A stretch of DNA of 64,000 bases from Frigoribacterium sp. PhB116 (GTDB lineage: Bacteria; Actinomycetota; Actinomycetes; Actinomycetales; Microbacteriaceae): positions 124,001 through 188,000 of the forward strand of contig NZ_SOBE01000002.1 in NCBI RefSeq assembly GCF_004364285.1, in the 5' to 3' direction. Each line of letters begins with the position of its first letter. Position 1 is the first letter of the stretch. The notes beneath the pieces are model-generated. The model was not told the DNA's origin. It did not search any database and worked only from the letters and a program-made list of their open reading frames with translations. This document shows, one piece after another, positions 63,082 through 64,000 of the stretch. The position numbers and the translations under genes were made by a program.

Positions 63082-63912
63082 GTGACTGACGAGTGCATCC
63101 ACGGTTTCGAGCGAGAGCTGTGCGACATCTGCGCACCGCGCAAGCGGGAGCCCCTGCTCGACGCTGACGGGCAGGCACGGACGCTGGTCACCAAGCGCCG
63201 CGCGCCCTCGCGCAAGCCCGAGTCGCTGCGCAGCACGCCGGCCCTGGCCCGTGACTCCGCAGCCGTGGCCGTGGCGGCGCAGTCCGCCGCTCGCGTCGCG
63301 CCCGCGTTCGAGGCGCAGCGCGTCTACCACTGGACCCACGTGAGCAACCTGCCGGCCGTGTTCGCCGCCGGCGAGCTCGTCCCCGCCGCCGAGGCGGCCC
63401 CCGTCCTCGACGTGAGCTCCGAGGCGACACGCGCCCTCCGCGCCTCCGTGACGACCGCCTCCGGCGCCGCCGTGGCCGCGCACGTGCCCTTCTCCCTCTC
63501 GCCGCACGCCTCTGCGTGGGAGGTCCTCCGCTCGGGCGCCGAGGGCTACGAGTGGTCCGACGCCGCCCGCGGCGCCAAGGCGACCGACTTCGTCATGCTC
63601 GTCGTGCCCGTGACCGCGCTGGAGGACGACTTCGTCGTCACCGAGCGCGACGCTGCCGTGCAGGGGGTCCGCTCGGCGGCCGGCGTCGACGCCGCCTCCT
63701 CGATGGTGCGCCGCTTCTCGCTCGCCGACCCCGACCTGCTCGAGCCCGAGGTGCTCGTCCCGCACGCCGTCCCGCTCGACTCCGTGATGCTGATCGGCGT
63801 CCCGAACGACAAGATGCGCGACCGGGTCAAGCAGCTGCTGGTCGAGGCCGGGGGCGCGGCCCCTCGCGTGGCGGTCTACCCGCCGTGGTTCCGCCCCGCC
63901 GAGACGGCCTGA
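63082..63912 (+). CDS. DarT-like ADP-ribosyltransferase-fold protein
   Basis: Protein of 276 aa resembling DarT (DUF4433), which ADP-ribosylates thymidine in single-stranded DNA. The NAD-binding start is VYHWTHVSNLPAVFAAGELV (81-100), and the likely catalytic glutamate is Glu223 in EPEVLVPHAVPLDSV, matching the DarT AEVLVP motif. The end DKMRDRVKQLL...VAVYPPWF also fits. It differs in having an N-terminal Cys cluster (Cys5, Cys14, Cys17; CDIC) that may bind zinc, and a basic linker. No DarG-like macrodomain antitoxin is adjacent within the window. GTG start; GAGAGGA upstream. Confidence 0.7.
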   Translation: MTDECIHGFERELCDICAPRKREPLLDADGQARTLVTKRRAPSRKPESLRSTPALARDSAAVAVAAQSAARVAPAFEAQRVYHWTHVSNLPAVFAAGELVPAAEAAPVLDVSSEATRALRASVTTASGAAVAAHVPFSLSPHASAWEVLRSGAEGYEWSDAARGAKATDFVMLVVPVTALEDDFVVTERDAAVQGVRSAAGVDAASSMVRRFSLADPDLLEPEVLVPHAVPLDSVMLIGVPNDKMRDRVKQLLVEAGGAAPRVAVYPPWFRPAETA

Positions 63913-63931
63913 CGACGGCCTGAGGAAGGTC

Positions 63932-63956
63932 CGAGGGGGCCCGTCCGGCCCCCTCG
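63932..63956 (+). terminator. Terminator after the DarT-like gene
   Basis: CGAGGGGGCC (63932-63941) pairs with GGCCCCCTCG (63947-63956), with a five-base loop, 19 bases after the stop. Confidence 0.8.
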
Positions 63957-64000
63957 ACAGCGCGGCTGACATCCGCGACACGCCCGGGTTGCAGCTTGTG

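Overview
This is a very high G+C (roughly 70% by eye) chromosomal segment of an actinobacterium, most likely family Microbacteriaceae. The evidence is the RpoB, RpoC, EF-Tu and S12 sequences, the many GTG/TTG starts, leaderless-looking genes and CsrA inside a flagellar locus. I cannot fix the genus from the sequence alone.

Layout. (1) 1-12647 is a flagellar basal-body, export and hook cluster on the + strand: flgB (cut by the window edge), flgC, fliE, fliF, fliG, then an opposite-strand island holding a regulator and a membrane protein plus a perfect 44-bp palindrome, then fliH, fliI, fliJ, an NlpC/P60 hydrolase, fliK, flgD and flgE. (2) 12648-16493 holds non-flagellar genes (a PIG-V-like glycosyltransferase, small membrane proteins, a YitT-like protein) and palindrome-rich gaps. 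(3) 16494-28293 is a second flagellar block: flbD, motA, motB, fliM, fliN, fliO, fliP, fliQ, fliR, flhB, flhA, an FlhF-like protein without a P-loop, and csrA. A sigma-28-like promoter lies in front of it. (4) 28389-40313 holds a spermidine-synthase-like gene, rpoB-rpoC, two acetyltransferases, methionine aminopeptidase and an XRE regulator. (5) 40434-42836 (minus strand) is an operon of an unknown protein, a conservon/MglA-type GTPase and two Roadblock/LC7 proteins. It is divergent from (6), a complete type IV pilus locus at 43198-56117: pilB, pilT, pilC, major pilin, three pilin-like proteins (two with large ectodomains), prepilin peptidase, pilM, pilN and pilO. (7) 56257-64000 holds a membrane protein, rpsL-rpsG-fusA-tuf, a short Rv0909-like protein, topoisomerase IB and a DarT-like ADP-ribosyltransferase.

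The cell therefore appears to have two motility machines, flagella and retractile type IV pili (PilB plus PilT). CsrA may act post-transcriptionally on the first, and a Roadblock/GTPase module is placed to control the second.

The most unusual signal is dispersed. An 11-mer, AGGAGGCGCGG, occurs 17 times by my reading, mostly between genes, and three times as inverted pairs forming terminator hairpins. That is how DNA uptake sequences look in naturally competent bacteria, and a full type IV pilus locus lies in the same window. Other oddities are in-frame palindromic repeats inside fliK, several long intergenic palindromes, a FliM without the CheY-binding motif, and a degenerate FlhF. No tRNA, rRNA, CRISPR array or transposase was seen.
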